Source: Acidimicrobiia bacterium
GTDB lineage: Bacteria; Actinomycetota; Acidimicrobiia; IMCC26256; JAGNEX01
Length of the DNA: 64,000 nt
Direction of reading: 5' to 3'
NCBI GenBank assembly: GCA_020637365.1
Contig: JACJWE010000002.1
Span: 496,001-560,000 of the forward strand
The translations under genes and the position numbers were made by a program. The notes under the pieces are model-generated. The model saw nothing but the letters and a program-made list of their open reading frames with translations. It was not told the origin of the DNA and did no database searches. Shown piece by piece: positions 36,409 through 43,249 of the stretch. Within the stretch, counting starts at the first letter, position 1. The number at the start of each line of letters is the position of its first letter.

Positions 36409-37107
36409 ATGTCTGCTCTCTCGACGCTCGATCAACCGCTCTACAGCGCGTCGTTGGCAGCCGAATACCTTCAGGTTCCCAAAAGGACCCTCGGTTATTG
36501 GCTCGAAGGCGTAGCGCGCGATGGAGTGGTCTACGAGCCCGTCGTCCGACCAGCACCAACCGGAACGACCGACCTGACTTGGGGCGAGTTCGTGGAATGC
36601 TGGTACGTGCGCCAGTACCGACGGGTCCACGAAGTACCAATGAGAGACATCCGCCGCCTGATCACTGGCCTGCGCGAGGAGCTGGGGGTCGCCTATCCCC
36701 TTGCACATAAGAAGGCGTTCGTGGCAGCGGGTCGGCGGCTGGCCTTCAAGATCCAACAGGAAGACGAGCTCTCGCCGCGCTCGTGGATGGTGGTAACCGC
36801 TCCCGATGGGCAGCTCGGCCTGTCGACTATCGCTGAGTCCTTCCTCGAAGAGGTCGACTTCTCGTCTGAGGGTGACCGGATCGCTGTCCGCATCTCGCCC
36901 GATGGGCACCACTCTGCCGTAACGATCCAGCCCGACATCGCGTTCGGCGCCCCCCACGTTGCAGGCATACGCACCGAGAATCTTGCCGAGCTTGTCGAGG
37001 CGGGCGAGGACCTCGAGTCGGTGGCCGCCGACTTCGGCCTTTCGGAGTCCGACCTCCGGGCGGCGTTGGCATACGAGTGGCGTCGATCGCGGGTCGCGGC
37101 CGCGTAG
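36409..37107 (+). CDS. DUF433-domain antitoxin, second copy of the module
   Basis: 232 residues from MSALSTLDQPLYSASLAAEY. The N-terminal HTH region (SLAAEYLQVPKRTLGYWLEG, then TWGEFVECWYVRQYRRVHEV) is followed by a middle domain (KKAFVAAGRRLAFKIQQEDE, SPRSWMVVTAPDGQLGL) and a DUF433 end (IAFGAPHVAGIRTENLAELV, VAADFGLSESDLRAALAYEW). It is separated by six bases from a PIN-like gene, as in the pair at 23445. Sequence identity with the first copy is low; the resemblance is in domain order. Antitoxin and autorepressor by family. Confidence 0.8.
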   Translation: MSALSTLDQPLYSASLAAEYLQVPKRTLGYWLEGVARDGVVYEPVVRPAPTGTTDLTWGEFVECWYVRQYRRVHEVPMRDIRRLITGLREELGVAYPLAHKKAFVAAGRRLAFKIQQEDELSPRSWMVVTAPDGQLGLSTIAESFLEEVDFSSEGDRIAVRISPDGHHSAVTIQPDIAFGAPHVAGIRTENLAELVEAGEDLESVAADFGLSESDLRAALAYEWRRSRVAAA

Positions 37108-37113
37108 CCGCTC

Positions 37114-37551
37114 GTGGCAACGCTGAAGCCCGCGAAACTTCGTTTTTACGTTGATGCCGACACGCTCGGCCTCGCCCACCTGTTGACCGCTGTGCGGTCA
37201 GACGTTACCTACCCGGGAGACCCAGGGGGGACGCTCGACGGTCGCGTTCGGCCGCCATGCGACATCGCTCCGTCCACTCCGGACCAGGACTGGATTCCTA
37301 TCGCTGCCGAGCGAGGCTTGATCGTGATCACCCGCGACCGTCGCATCTCGCAACGTAGTGCTGAGAGGGCCGCCGTGCGAGCGGCTGGAGGGCGACACAT
37401 CGCCGTCACAAGCCGAGAGACGCTCCGCAAGTTCGCGATACTCGAGATCGTGATCTGTCAGTGGCGGAACATCGAAGAACTTTCAGAGCTGCCCGGCCCT
37501 TACATATACGGCATCACCCGCACGAGCAGCCGCAAACTCGATGACTTCTGA
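37114..37551 (+). CDS. PIN-like domain toxin, partner of DUF433 protein
   Basis: 145 residues starting at a GTG six bases after the antitoxin. KLRFYVDADTLGLAHLLTAV gives the acidic first strand of the PIN-like fold; STPDQDWIPIAAERGLIVIT followed by RDRRISQRSAERAAVRAAGG gives the central acidic residue and the TRDR motif of this nuclease group. The C-terminal half is less conserved. Predicted ribonuclease toxin neutralised by the upstream product. The stop codon is inside a long inverted repeat. Confidence 0.75.
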   Translation: MATLKPAKLRFYVDADTLGLAHLLTAVRSDVTYPGDPGGTLDGRVRPPCDIAPSTPDQDWIPIAAERGLIVITRDRRISQRSAERAAVRAAGGRHIAVTSRETLRKFAILEIVICQWRNIEELSELPGPYIYGITRTSSRKLDDF

Positions 37552-37633
37552 CCGGGAAGGCCCCATTCCCTCAGTCAGTTGGAATGGGGCCTTCCCGGTC
37601 AGAAGTCAAGGCCCCATTCCCTCAGTCAGTTGG
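37542..37633. repeat. 28-bp perfect inverted repeat plus adjacent direct repeat
   Basis: The segment 37542-37569 is the exact reverse complement of 37581-37608, with an 11-base loop (CTCAGTCAGTT). The left arm overlaps the last codons and stop of the PIN-like gene. The stretch 37557-37582, AGGCCCCATTCC through CAGTTGG, appears again at 37608-37633. A strong hairpin terminator that was partly duplicated would explain it; a foldback assembly artefact is possible. Confidence 0.85.
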
Positions 37634-37772
37634 CCACCAATGGAGCATGACAACCAGACGACCAGAGGCGGGAGTTCTACATCGAGGCGTTGGGCTTCGC
37701 ATCACCTGACTGCGCGGAGCGTCGAGGGTCAGGGCTCGGGCGCATGCCTGGTGATCGGACAACGTCACGACG

Positions 37773-38441
37773 CTATGCGGGATCGGCGCTGGCGACGTTG
37801 TGAGGCTGAAACGCCGTCGGGGTGGCAGCGCTGAGAAGCAGCATGCTGAGTTGGGCAGCGAGATCGGCCAACGGTGGGCCGTCGGGATGGAGATGGGCAT
37901 GTAGCGCAGCGCCCTGCGCGGTGGCGATGATGAGCGCCGCCATCGGGTCTGGGTCGACCCAGCTGGCGATCAGACCTCGCCCATTGAGATCTGCGAGGAC
38001 CGCCGCGAGCCGCTCCTGCAACGATGCCAAGAGCCGACGGGCCTGCTGAGCGAACGCGCCCGGCGCGGCTGACTCCATGAGAGCGTGCAGGAAAACGGGC
38101 AGATCGCCCCTCGCTGCCTCGAAATCGACGAGCAACCTCTGGACCGCATACGCGAGTCGCGTCGCTGCTGACTGCTCGCCGTCTTCCAGGAGGTCGAGCA
38201 CTGGTTCCACCCGGGCCGACAACTCACCGAACAGAGCCGCGCCCATCAACTCGTCCTTACCGCCGAAGTAGTAGGTGATCGACGCCAGGTTCGCTCCCGC
38301 GGTCGTGGCAATCATTCGGCTGGTTGTGCCAGCAAGCCCGTGCTCGGCGACACACGACCGAGCCGCCCGCAGCAAGGCTGCCCTGGTGTCGCTCTGGGCA
38401 TCCTGAGCCGATCGACGCTGCGGTTTCCTTCGTTCATTCAT
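37773..38441 (-). CDS. TetR-family regulator
   Basis: 222 residues. HTH: RAALLRAARSCVAEHGLAGT, then IATTAGANLASITYYFGGKD, with the YYFGGKDEL block of the TetR family. The C-terminal part (ARGDLPVFLHALMESAAPGA, DPMAALIIATAQGAALHAHL) is the ligand domain. A perfect 16-bp palindrome covers its own start codon, so it is surely autoregulated. The gene it once faced starts at 38462 but is cut after about ten codons by an IS481 scar, so the regulator may have lost its main target. Confidence 0.9.
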   Translation of the reverse strand: MNERRKPQRRSAQDAQSDTRAALLRAARSCVAEHGLAGTTSRMIATTAGANLASITYYFGGKDELMGAALFGELSARVEPVLDLLEDGEQSAATRLAYAVQRLLVDFEAARGDLPVFLHALMESAAPGAFAQQARRLLASLQERLAAVLADLNGRGLIASWVDPDPMAALIIATAQGAALHAHLHPDGPPLADLAAQLSMLLLSAATPTAFQPHNVASADPA

Positions 38442-38453
38442 ACGTTCGTATGA
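38438..38453. promoter_or_regulatory. TetR operator
   Basis: TCATACGTTCGTATGA is a perfect 16-bp palindrome overlapping the tetR start codon and nine bases from an ATG on the other strand at 38462. Classic position for a divergent TetR-family operator. Confidence 0.75.
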
Positions 38454-38461
38454 TAGTCACC

Positions 38462-38534
38462 ATGACAACCCCTCAGGTGCCCGCGCCCACCCACCCATCA
38501 CCCGCGTCTACAACCTCCCAAGGCATTACAGCTG
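38462..38534 (+). mobile_element. Truncated ORF start joined to an IS481 3' end scar
   Basis: An ATG at 38462 opens MTTPQVPAPTHP. From 38491 the sequence matches the last 45 bases of the IS481 transposase remnant at 36236-36280 with about six differences; in that frame it codes PPITRVYNLPRHYSW. The gene expected opposite tetR is therefore replaced after a few codons. Nothing gene-like follows up to 38717. Confidence 0.6.
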
Positions 38535-38717
38535 GCAAACGGGCCAGATGCGGCGGCCGGAGCTCGGTGAGGATGTCATTGCCGGCCAGGCGCGAACCGA
38601 CATCTTGGTCGTTCGTAGGCCTCAGCAACAGGCACGACTTCGTCGCTCTCTCTGCTTTTTTGACTTATCTACATGATTCCTGCGTTCGCTGTCACACCCT
38701 CGTGATGAACTGTGTTC

Positions 38718-40508
38718 ATGACAACCGACGGGGCAACCTGCAACCTGCCGCAACCACCACCCGGGCTTCCCCACAAGCTCGTCGGGGTGCTCGGTGCGCT
38801 CTGCAACTTGCTGATGCAGTTGAAAGGACGCCACCAAATAGCAGCTATCCAGCAGATTCGGGGCTACCTCGACGCGATCGAGGCGTCGACACTGGCCGCG
38901 CTTATGTCGGATGCCGACGACTTGCGCAGCGCCCGCCTCGCGGCGTCAACACGACACCGCTCAAGAGCAGACGTGTTTCGCTCCGTTCAGCGGGCGCGTC
39001 TGGTCAAAGGGAACCCAGCACTTCAAGCAGACCTTGCCGTCGGTGCGATCAGTAGTGCCCAGCTCGATGTTGTCGCTTCCGCATCGCGGCGTTCCCGCGG
39101 AGCCGCCGCGAACGACTCGAAGTTGGTCGGCAAGATTAAACAGGTCTCACCAGATCAGGGACGCAAGATCGCGAATAGCTGGCTCGCTCAACGTCTCCAG
39201 ACGTCCGACACACGCGCAGCCCATGCGATGGCACGCGACCAGCGCAACGCTCGCCGAGCGTCTTCTCCCGATGGCCTCGCAATGATCTCCTTGGCAGGCG
39301 ATGACATCACCATCGAACAGGCCTGGTCGTCCATCGAATCATTGGCCGACCAGATGTACCACGACGAAGGTGGACGCGAAACGCCTGACCTCAAGCACGA
39401 GCGCACCAAATCACAACGCCTGTACGACGCCGCCATCGAGCACTTCACCACCCGTGCGGCTCAGGGTGGCCCTGCCCATCCTCGCGTGGTCATCACCGTT
39501 GATGCGCGCGACGCGCTGCGACACCTGGTTCCTTCGGATGCCTCGCCGACGAACGTCCGTCAGGCGCCTGGTGAGGGTGCAAGCGACCCCCGCGTGCGCC
39601 GTGTCTCCGCGACGGACGAGGTCGAAGCGGACGAGTTCGAAATCGCCGCTGATCACATCGTCGCCCACGGCGACGGTCGGGGTGTTCTACCCCTGCCGCC
39701 CGCCACCGCGGCGGGAACCGCGAGAACCGCGAGAACCGCGAGAACCGCGAGAACTAAGCAGAACCAATCGAAGACGTCCACGCACTCACCGGGACCTGCC
39801 GAGATCCACATTTCCCTCCGGCCCGACACCGAACCCATCGATCCCATCCAAACCGAACCCATCCCCAACCACATATCCCGCAGACCGGACACCGAACCCG
39901 TGGGAGACGGCATCGACCGCGACGTCGCGCGTCACGATGCTCCTCAATCGGACCCTCCGCGGCATGAAATGCCACAACGACCGATAGACGTTCAACCTCA
40001 ACTGGTGGGCGTCGGGCCCATCCCGAATTCAGAACTCGAACGGATCCTGTGCAACTGCGCGCTCACCGTCTTGGCGACAGACAAACACGGTCAACCGCTT
40101 TGGCTGAGTCGTACCCGCCGCACCGCGACCGCTGGACAACGCCTTGCCCTCATCGCCCGAGACAAGTCGTGCGTGCTCTGCGACTCCCACCATCGACGCT
40201 GCGAAGCGCATCACATCATTCCCTTCAATGCATCCGCCAAAGGCCGGACCGATATCGACAACCTCGCGCTGGTGTGCCAGCAATGCCACCGTCAGCTCCA
40301 CGACGAAGAGCTCACGCTCGAAGCGAACATCGGCGAAAGCGACCGGCACGGGACCGGATCGAGCCCTGTCATTTGGAGCACTCGACCGGCACGCCCGCAC
40401 GAAATCGCACCCAGACAGCGCCCAACCAAACAACGCCCAGCCGAACAACCCTCAACCAAACAGCGGCCAACGGAACAGCGGCCAACGGATCACAGAGACG
40501 CAGCATGA
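38718..40508 (+). CDS. DUF222 domain HNH endonuclease
   Basis: 596 residues. The N-terminal half is the DUF222 domain common in actinobacterial multi-copy HNH proteins (RLAASTRHRSRADVFRSVQR, LVKGNPALQADLAVGAISSA). A long Thr/Arg/Pro-rich linker (about 330-430) includes RTARTARTART coded by a tandem repeat. The HNH nuclease is near residues 475-530: RDKSCVLCDSHHRRCEAHHI, then DIDNLALVCQQCHRQLHDEE, with two CxxC pairs and the catalytic HH. A low-complexity tail of QRPTEQRP repeats ends the protein. These proteins have no firm function; some belong to mobile elements. The ATG at 38718 is chosen over 38712 for its clean context. Confidence 0.88.
   Translation: MTTDGATCNLPQPPPGLPHKLVGVLGALCNLLMQLKGRHQIAAIQQIRGYLDAIEASTLAALMSDADDLRSARLAASTRHRSRADVFRSVQRARLVKGNPALQADLAVGAISSAQLDVVASASRRSRGAAANDSKLVGKIKQVSPDQGRKIANSWLAQRLQTSDTRAAHAMARDQRNARRASSPDGLAMISLAGDDITIEQAWSSIESLADQMYHDEGGRETPDLKHERTKSQRLYDAAIEHFTTRAAQGGPAHPRVVITVDARDALRHLVPSDASPTNVRQAPGEGASDPRVRRVSATDEVEADEFEIAADHIVAHGDGRGVLPLPPATAAGTARTARTARTARTKQNQSKTSTHSPGPAEIHISLRPDTEPIDPIQTEPIPNHISRRPDTEPVGDGIDRDVARHDAPQSDPPRHEMPQRPIDVQPQLVGVGPIPNSELERILCNCALTVLATDKHGQPLWLSRTRRTATAGQRLALIARDKSCVLCDSHHRRCEAHHIIPFNASAKGRTDIDNLALVCQQCHRQLHDEELTLEANIGESDRHGTGSSPVIWSTRPARPHEIAPRQRPTKQRPAEQPSTKQRPTEQRPTDHRDAA
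39712..39756 (+). repeat. 9-bp tandem repeat, five units
   Basis: Unit CGAGAACCG repeated five times, the first and last with one or two changes, coding the RTA/TAR repeat of the DUF222-HNH linker. Copy number probably varies. Confidence 0.85.
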
Positions 40509-40561
40509 ATGTCAGCATCAGCCTCAGTGCCGTTCTTCAGCACCCACTCCAGGATCTGCCG

Positions 40562-41176
40562 TTAGCGATGCAACGTTGCCAGCGTGACGCCGTCCCTCCC
40601 GACCAAGGCCCTGCCCAAGAACTGCTCGCGCAAGTGTTGTACGTCGAGGGTCTGCTGATCGGGAGGAAAGCCTGCGGCCCGAGCGATGCTCATCGCCGTG
40701 TTGGCGACACCTTGGACCCCATCCATGGTGCCCAAACCACCGCCGTAGCGGCCCACAACCTCGAGCACCTGGTCAGGATTGATCGCGGCAACCTGGATCG
40801 TCCACTCGGGAAACGACCTGATCGATATCGATTGGATGTTCGACAGGGGCATCTCGGTCGTCGAGACTCCCTTCTTGACGACCAAAGCCGTCGACCGAAT
40901 TTCGAAGTAGTGGTTCCAAAACCGTTTGCGCAGCACATAGAAAACAGCCCAACTCAGCAACAGCCACGGGACAGCCCCCGCAAGTCCGGAAGCCCACCAG
41001 GCGACGCAGATCGTTGCCGCAACAACCGCCAACACGATCCATTCGGGGATGAAAAGAATCCGTTTTGGCAACCCAGCCGTGCCTGTACCCGGAAGGGACG
41101 CCGCGACGCCGTGCGCCGATGGGCCGTGGCCTGTTCGACTCTCAATCGACTTCTGCAAACCCGGGTTGTTCGCCAT
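40562..41176 (-). CDS. PH-domain membrane protein (bPH2-like)
   Basis: 204 residues. A polar N-terminus is followed by two membrane helices (IVLAVVAATICVAWWASGLA and GAVPWLLLSWAVFYVLRKRF), then a bacterial PH domain: YFEIRSTALVVKKGVSTTEM, LSNIQSISIRSFPEWTIQVA, LEVVGRYGGGLGTMDGVQGV. The RSTALVV and LxxIQ strands are the bPH_2 (YdbS-like) pattern. Role unknown; such proteins are often near cell-envelope genes. The start has a strong ribosome binding site (GGAGGAG five bases before the ATG). Stop lies 53 bases from the convergent HNH gene. Confidence 0.85.
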   Translation of the reverse strand: MANNPGLQKSIESRTGHGPSAHGVAASLPGTGTAGLPKRILFIPEWIVLAVVAATICVAWWASGLAGAVPWLLLSWAVFYVLRKRFWNHYFEIRSTALVVKKGVSTTEMPLSNIQSISIRSFPEWTIQVAAINPDQVLEVVGRYGGGLGTMDGVQGVANTAMSIARAAGFPPDQQTLDVQHLREQFLGRALVGRDGVTLATLHR

Positions 41177-41581
41177 CGGTACTCCTCCCGTGGGGCCGAC
41201 GTTCGCTGGTCGGGGGTGATAGCGCTTCCACTACACGGTGGACCGCATGGCGAATGCCAGCGTTCGCGGAAGTCCAAGGAACCGCCGTATGCGGACCACC
41301 GGTAGCCAGAGCCCCAGTACCCAGAGCCCCAGTACCCAGACCACCGCTGCCTAGACCACCAGTATCTAGACCACCGATATGCAGATCGCCGGTTTGGCAC
41401 GTCGGTCGCAAGGACGCGTTTTTCGCCACTCCTCGGGCCGGAATCGCCGTAACCCAAGGGCACCACAGCCAGCAGCGACGCTGGGGACGCGACGTGCGGG
41501 TGCGTTCGACGCTAGACACTCAGGGAAAGGAAACGGCCGACCACAGCAGGCCGACCGGACAAACGATGACGGCGCGAGAAG
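41177..41581. other. Intergenic region between PH-domain gene and tRNA-Leu
   Basis: About 405 bases. Holds the promoter of the PH-domain gene and the 15-bp minisatellite. The minus-strand frame through the repeats (41519 to 41142) has no other gene features and overlaps the PH start, so I do not call it. Confidence 0.4.
41291..41395. repeat. 15-bp minisatellite, seven units
   Basis: Seven units of 15 bases, e.g. CCAGAGCCCCAGTAC twice perfectly then diverging as CTAGACCACCAGTAT. On the minus strand one open frame reads as pentapeptides of the form GGLDT-GGLGS-GGLGT-GALGT-GALAT, resembling a pentapeptide-repeat protein. Lies upstream of the PH-domain gene; function unknown. Confidence 0.8.
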
Positions 41582-41663
41582 TGGGCGAGGAGGACTTGAA
41601 CCCTCACGAGGTTACCCCACAGGCACCTGAAGCCTGCGCGTCTGCCAATTCCGCCACTCGCCC
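41582..41663 (-). tRNA. tRNA-Leu (CAG)
   Basis: 82-base class II tRNA on the minus strand. The acceptor GGGCGAG pairs with CTCGCCC and the discriminator is A. The anticodon stem CAGGC/GCCTG encloses the loop TTCAGGT, giving anticodon CAG (reads CUG). A long variable arm (TGGGGTAACCTC) and the T-loop GGTTCAAGTCC are as expected for Leu. CCA is not encoded. A leucine tRNA next to fhaA is also found in mycobacteria. Confidence 0.95.
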
Positions 41664-42137
41664 GAGTGAGCCCGCAGATAATAGCAGCGCTGCCATCCAC
41701 CCAACGATCCACGCCACCGATCCACCCCAACGATCCATCCAACGATCCACCCCAACGATCCACGCCACCGACCCCGACCGCAACGACCCGCCAAAGACCT
41801 CCGCTGTCTCCCCACGGCCCCCGATCCACCGGGATAAACACGGCGACCCACACCCCAGCTCACCGCTTCTGATCGACCACGCCCAACGCTCCAAGAGACT
41901 GAATGACACGCCACAGAGACCCACCGCACAGGCACACCACACAGACATGCCGTCCACTGGGGAGTCGCGCGCAACCTGAGGACAACAATCCCGAGGACAA
42001 CAATGTCGCCGAAACCGAACACAGTCCCCGCACCCCCACCCAGGCGCGCACCACGCGACCCAGCTGAAACGAGGCTCAACATCGGCAACAACGGGAAGAG
42101 GCCCATTTCAACCTCTGAGCACGCGTAGACTGCCCCG
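41664..42137. other. Repeat-bearing intergenic region upstream of fhaA
   Basis: About 470 bases between divergent tRNA-Leu and fhaA. It contains CCAACGATCCACGCCACCGA at 41701 and again at 41752, with further partial CAACGATCCA copies between. The promoter of the fhaA-pknB operon should lie in its right half. No supported gene. Confidence 0.5.
41701..41771. repeat. Short direct repeats around CAACGATCCA
   Basis: A 20-base segment at 41701-41720 recurs at 41752-41771; between them are shorter copies. Spacing is irregular, so it is not CRISPR. Confidence 0.75.
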
Positions 42138-42787
42138 ATGGTCCTCAAGCGGTTCGAGCGCGCGCTCGAACGTATCTTCGAAGACGGCATTGCCCGGCCT
42201 TTCCGAAGCGGTCTGCAACCGATCGAAATCGGCAAGCGAATCACCCGCGAAATGGATGACAAGCGAACGGTCGGCACCGAACGTCTCATCGCCCCCAACC
42301 ATTTTCTGGTGACGGTGTCGGCGGAGGACCGCGCAGTTTGCGCCTTATGAAGAAGCCCTCTCGCGAGCTCGCCACAACCGCTCGCCAACACGCCCGCGAA
42401 GAAGGGTACGGTCTGGTCAGCCGGGTCGAAGTGCGTTTCCGGACCAGCCCCAAAATGAAGCCCGGCGGACTCAACGTCCAAGGAGTCATCGACCAGGACA
42501 TCAGCGGACCCACCGCTGAGCTCCTCCTCGAGGACGGTAGCCGCCTCCCCATAGGCATCGACACCGTCGAGATTGGCCGAACCCCCGAAAGTGCCGTCAC
42601 CCTGTCCGACCCTCGAGTCTCCCGTCAGCACGCACGCATCGTTCGGCGCAACGACGTCCACGTACTCGAAGACCTCGGATCGACCAACGGCACGACCGTC
42701 AACGGCACGCTGGTTCGCAGCCACATCTTGTCCGATCACGACCGCATAACGATCGGGTCGACGACGATGATCTATGAAAGCTTGTGA
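42138..42787 (+). CDS. fhaA: FHA-domain protein FhaA (DUF3662-FHA), one frame break
   Basis: First gene of the cell-wall kinase operon. The N-terminal DUF3662 domain (MVLKRFERALERIFEDGIAR, QPIEIGKRITREMDDKRTVG, LIAPNHFLVTVSAEDR) runs to about 42335, then breaks. The frame continues with QFAPYEEALSRELATTARQH, EGYGLVSRVEVRF and the FHA domain (EIGRTPESAVTLSDPRVSRQ, HVLEDLGSTNGTTVNGTLVR). Loss of one CG from a CGCGCG-like run would explain the break. In Mycobacterium, FhaA binds phosphorylated MviN/MurJ and slows peptidoglycan synthesis. The linker between domains is shorter than the mycobacterial one. Confidence 0.88.
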
Positions 42788-42790
42788 GCC

Positions 42791-43249
42791 GTGCCTGAGT
42801 CGATCCTGACAATCCTCAAACTGTGCTTCCTAGCGTTGCTCTACCTCTTTATGGCACGCGTCATCCGCACGGTATGGATCCAGATCAGCGAAGCCGACAA
42901 CGAAGGCATCACAGCGGCGGGCCCCGAAACGGTAAAGAGCCGCCAACGCCGCAACCGTCCCACAAAACTGCAGATCAAGTCGCCGCGCGACCGCGCTGGC
43001 ACGACCTATGAGGTCGACCACGAACTCACGATCGGCCGGGCGGCGGGCTGCGCCGTCGCGGTGCCAGATGACAGTTACGCCTCACAGCTTCACGCTCGAG
43101 TCTTCGTCCGCGATGGCAACATGTATGTCGAGGACCTAGGTTCAACCAATGGGACGACGGTCAACGGCAAGCAACTTACCGAGGCTCGCCGCCTAAAGAA
43201 CGGGGACCGAATCGAGGTCGGCCACACGATCTTTGAGGTAGCCAAATGA
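42791..43249 (+). CDS. fhaB: FHA-domain protein FhaB (FipA)
   Basis: 152 residues. One N-terminal membrane helix (ILTILKLCFLALLYLFMARV) is followed by a basic linker and an FHA domain: DHELTIGRAAGCAVAVPDDS, ASQLHARVFVRDGNMYVEDL and STNGTTVNGKQL, with the conserved GR...S.H and STNGT phosphothreonine-binding residues. In mycobacteria FhaB/FipA interacts with FtsZ/FtsQ when phosphorylated. GTG start three bases after the fhaA stop; its end overlaps pstP (ATGA). Confidence 0.93.
   Translation: MPESILTILKLCFLALLYLFMARVIRTVWIQISEADNEGITAAGPETVKSRQRRNRPTKLQIKSPRDRAGTTYEVDHELTIGRAAGCAVAVPDDSYASQLHARVFVRDGNMYVEDLGSTNGTTVNGKQLTEARRLKNGDRIEVGHTIFEVAK

Noticed and set aside
41291..41395. 15-bp tandem repeats considered as CRISPR or as iterons of an origin
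   Set aside because: Units are directly abutting with no spacers, and there is no replication gene nearby.
40954..41519. Trp/Ser/Tyr-rich and Gly/Leu-rich minus-strand frames over the minisatellite as genes
   Set aside because: Repeat-driven frames that overlap the well-supported PH-domain gene start.
41701..41771. Repeats upstream of fhaA considered as a CRISPR array
   Set aside because: Spacing is irregular, repeats are short and no cas gene is present.
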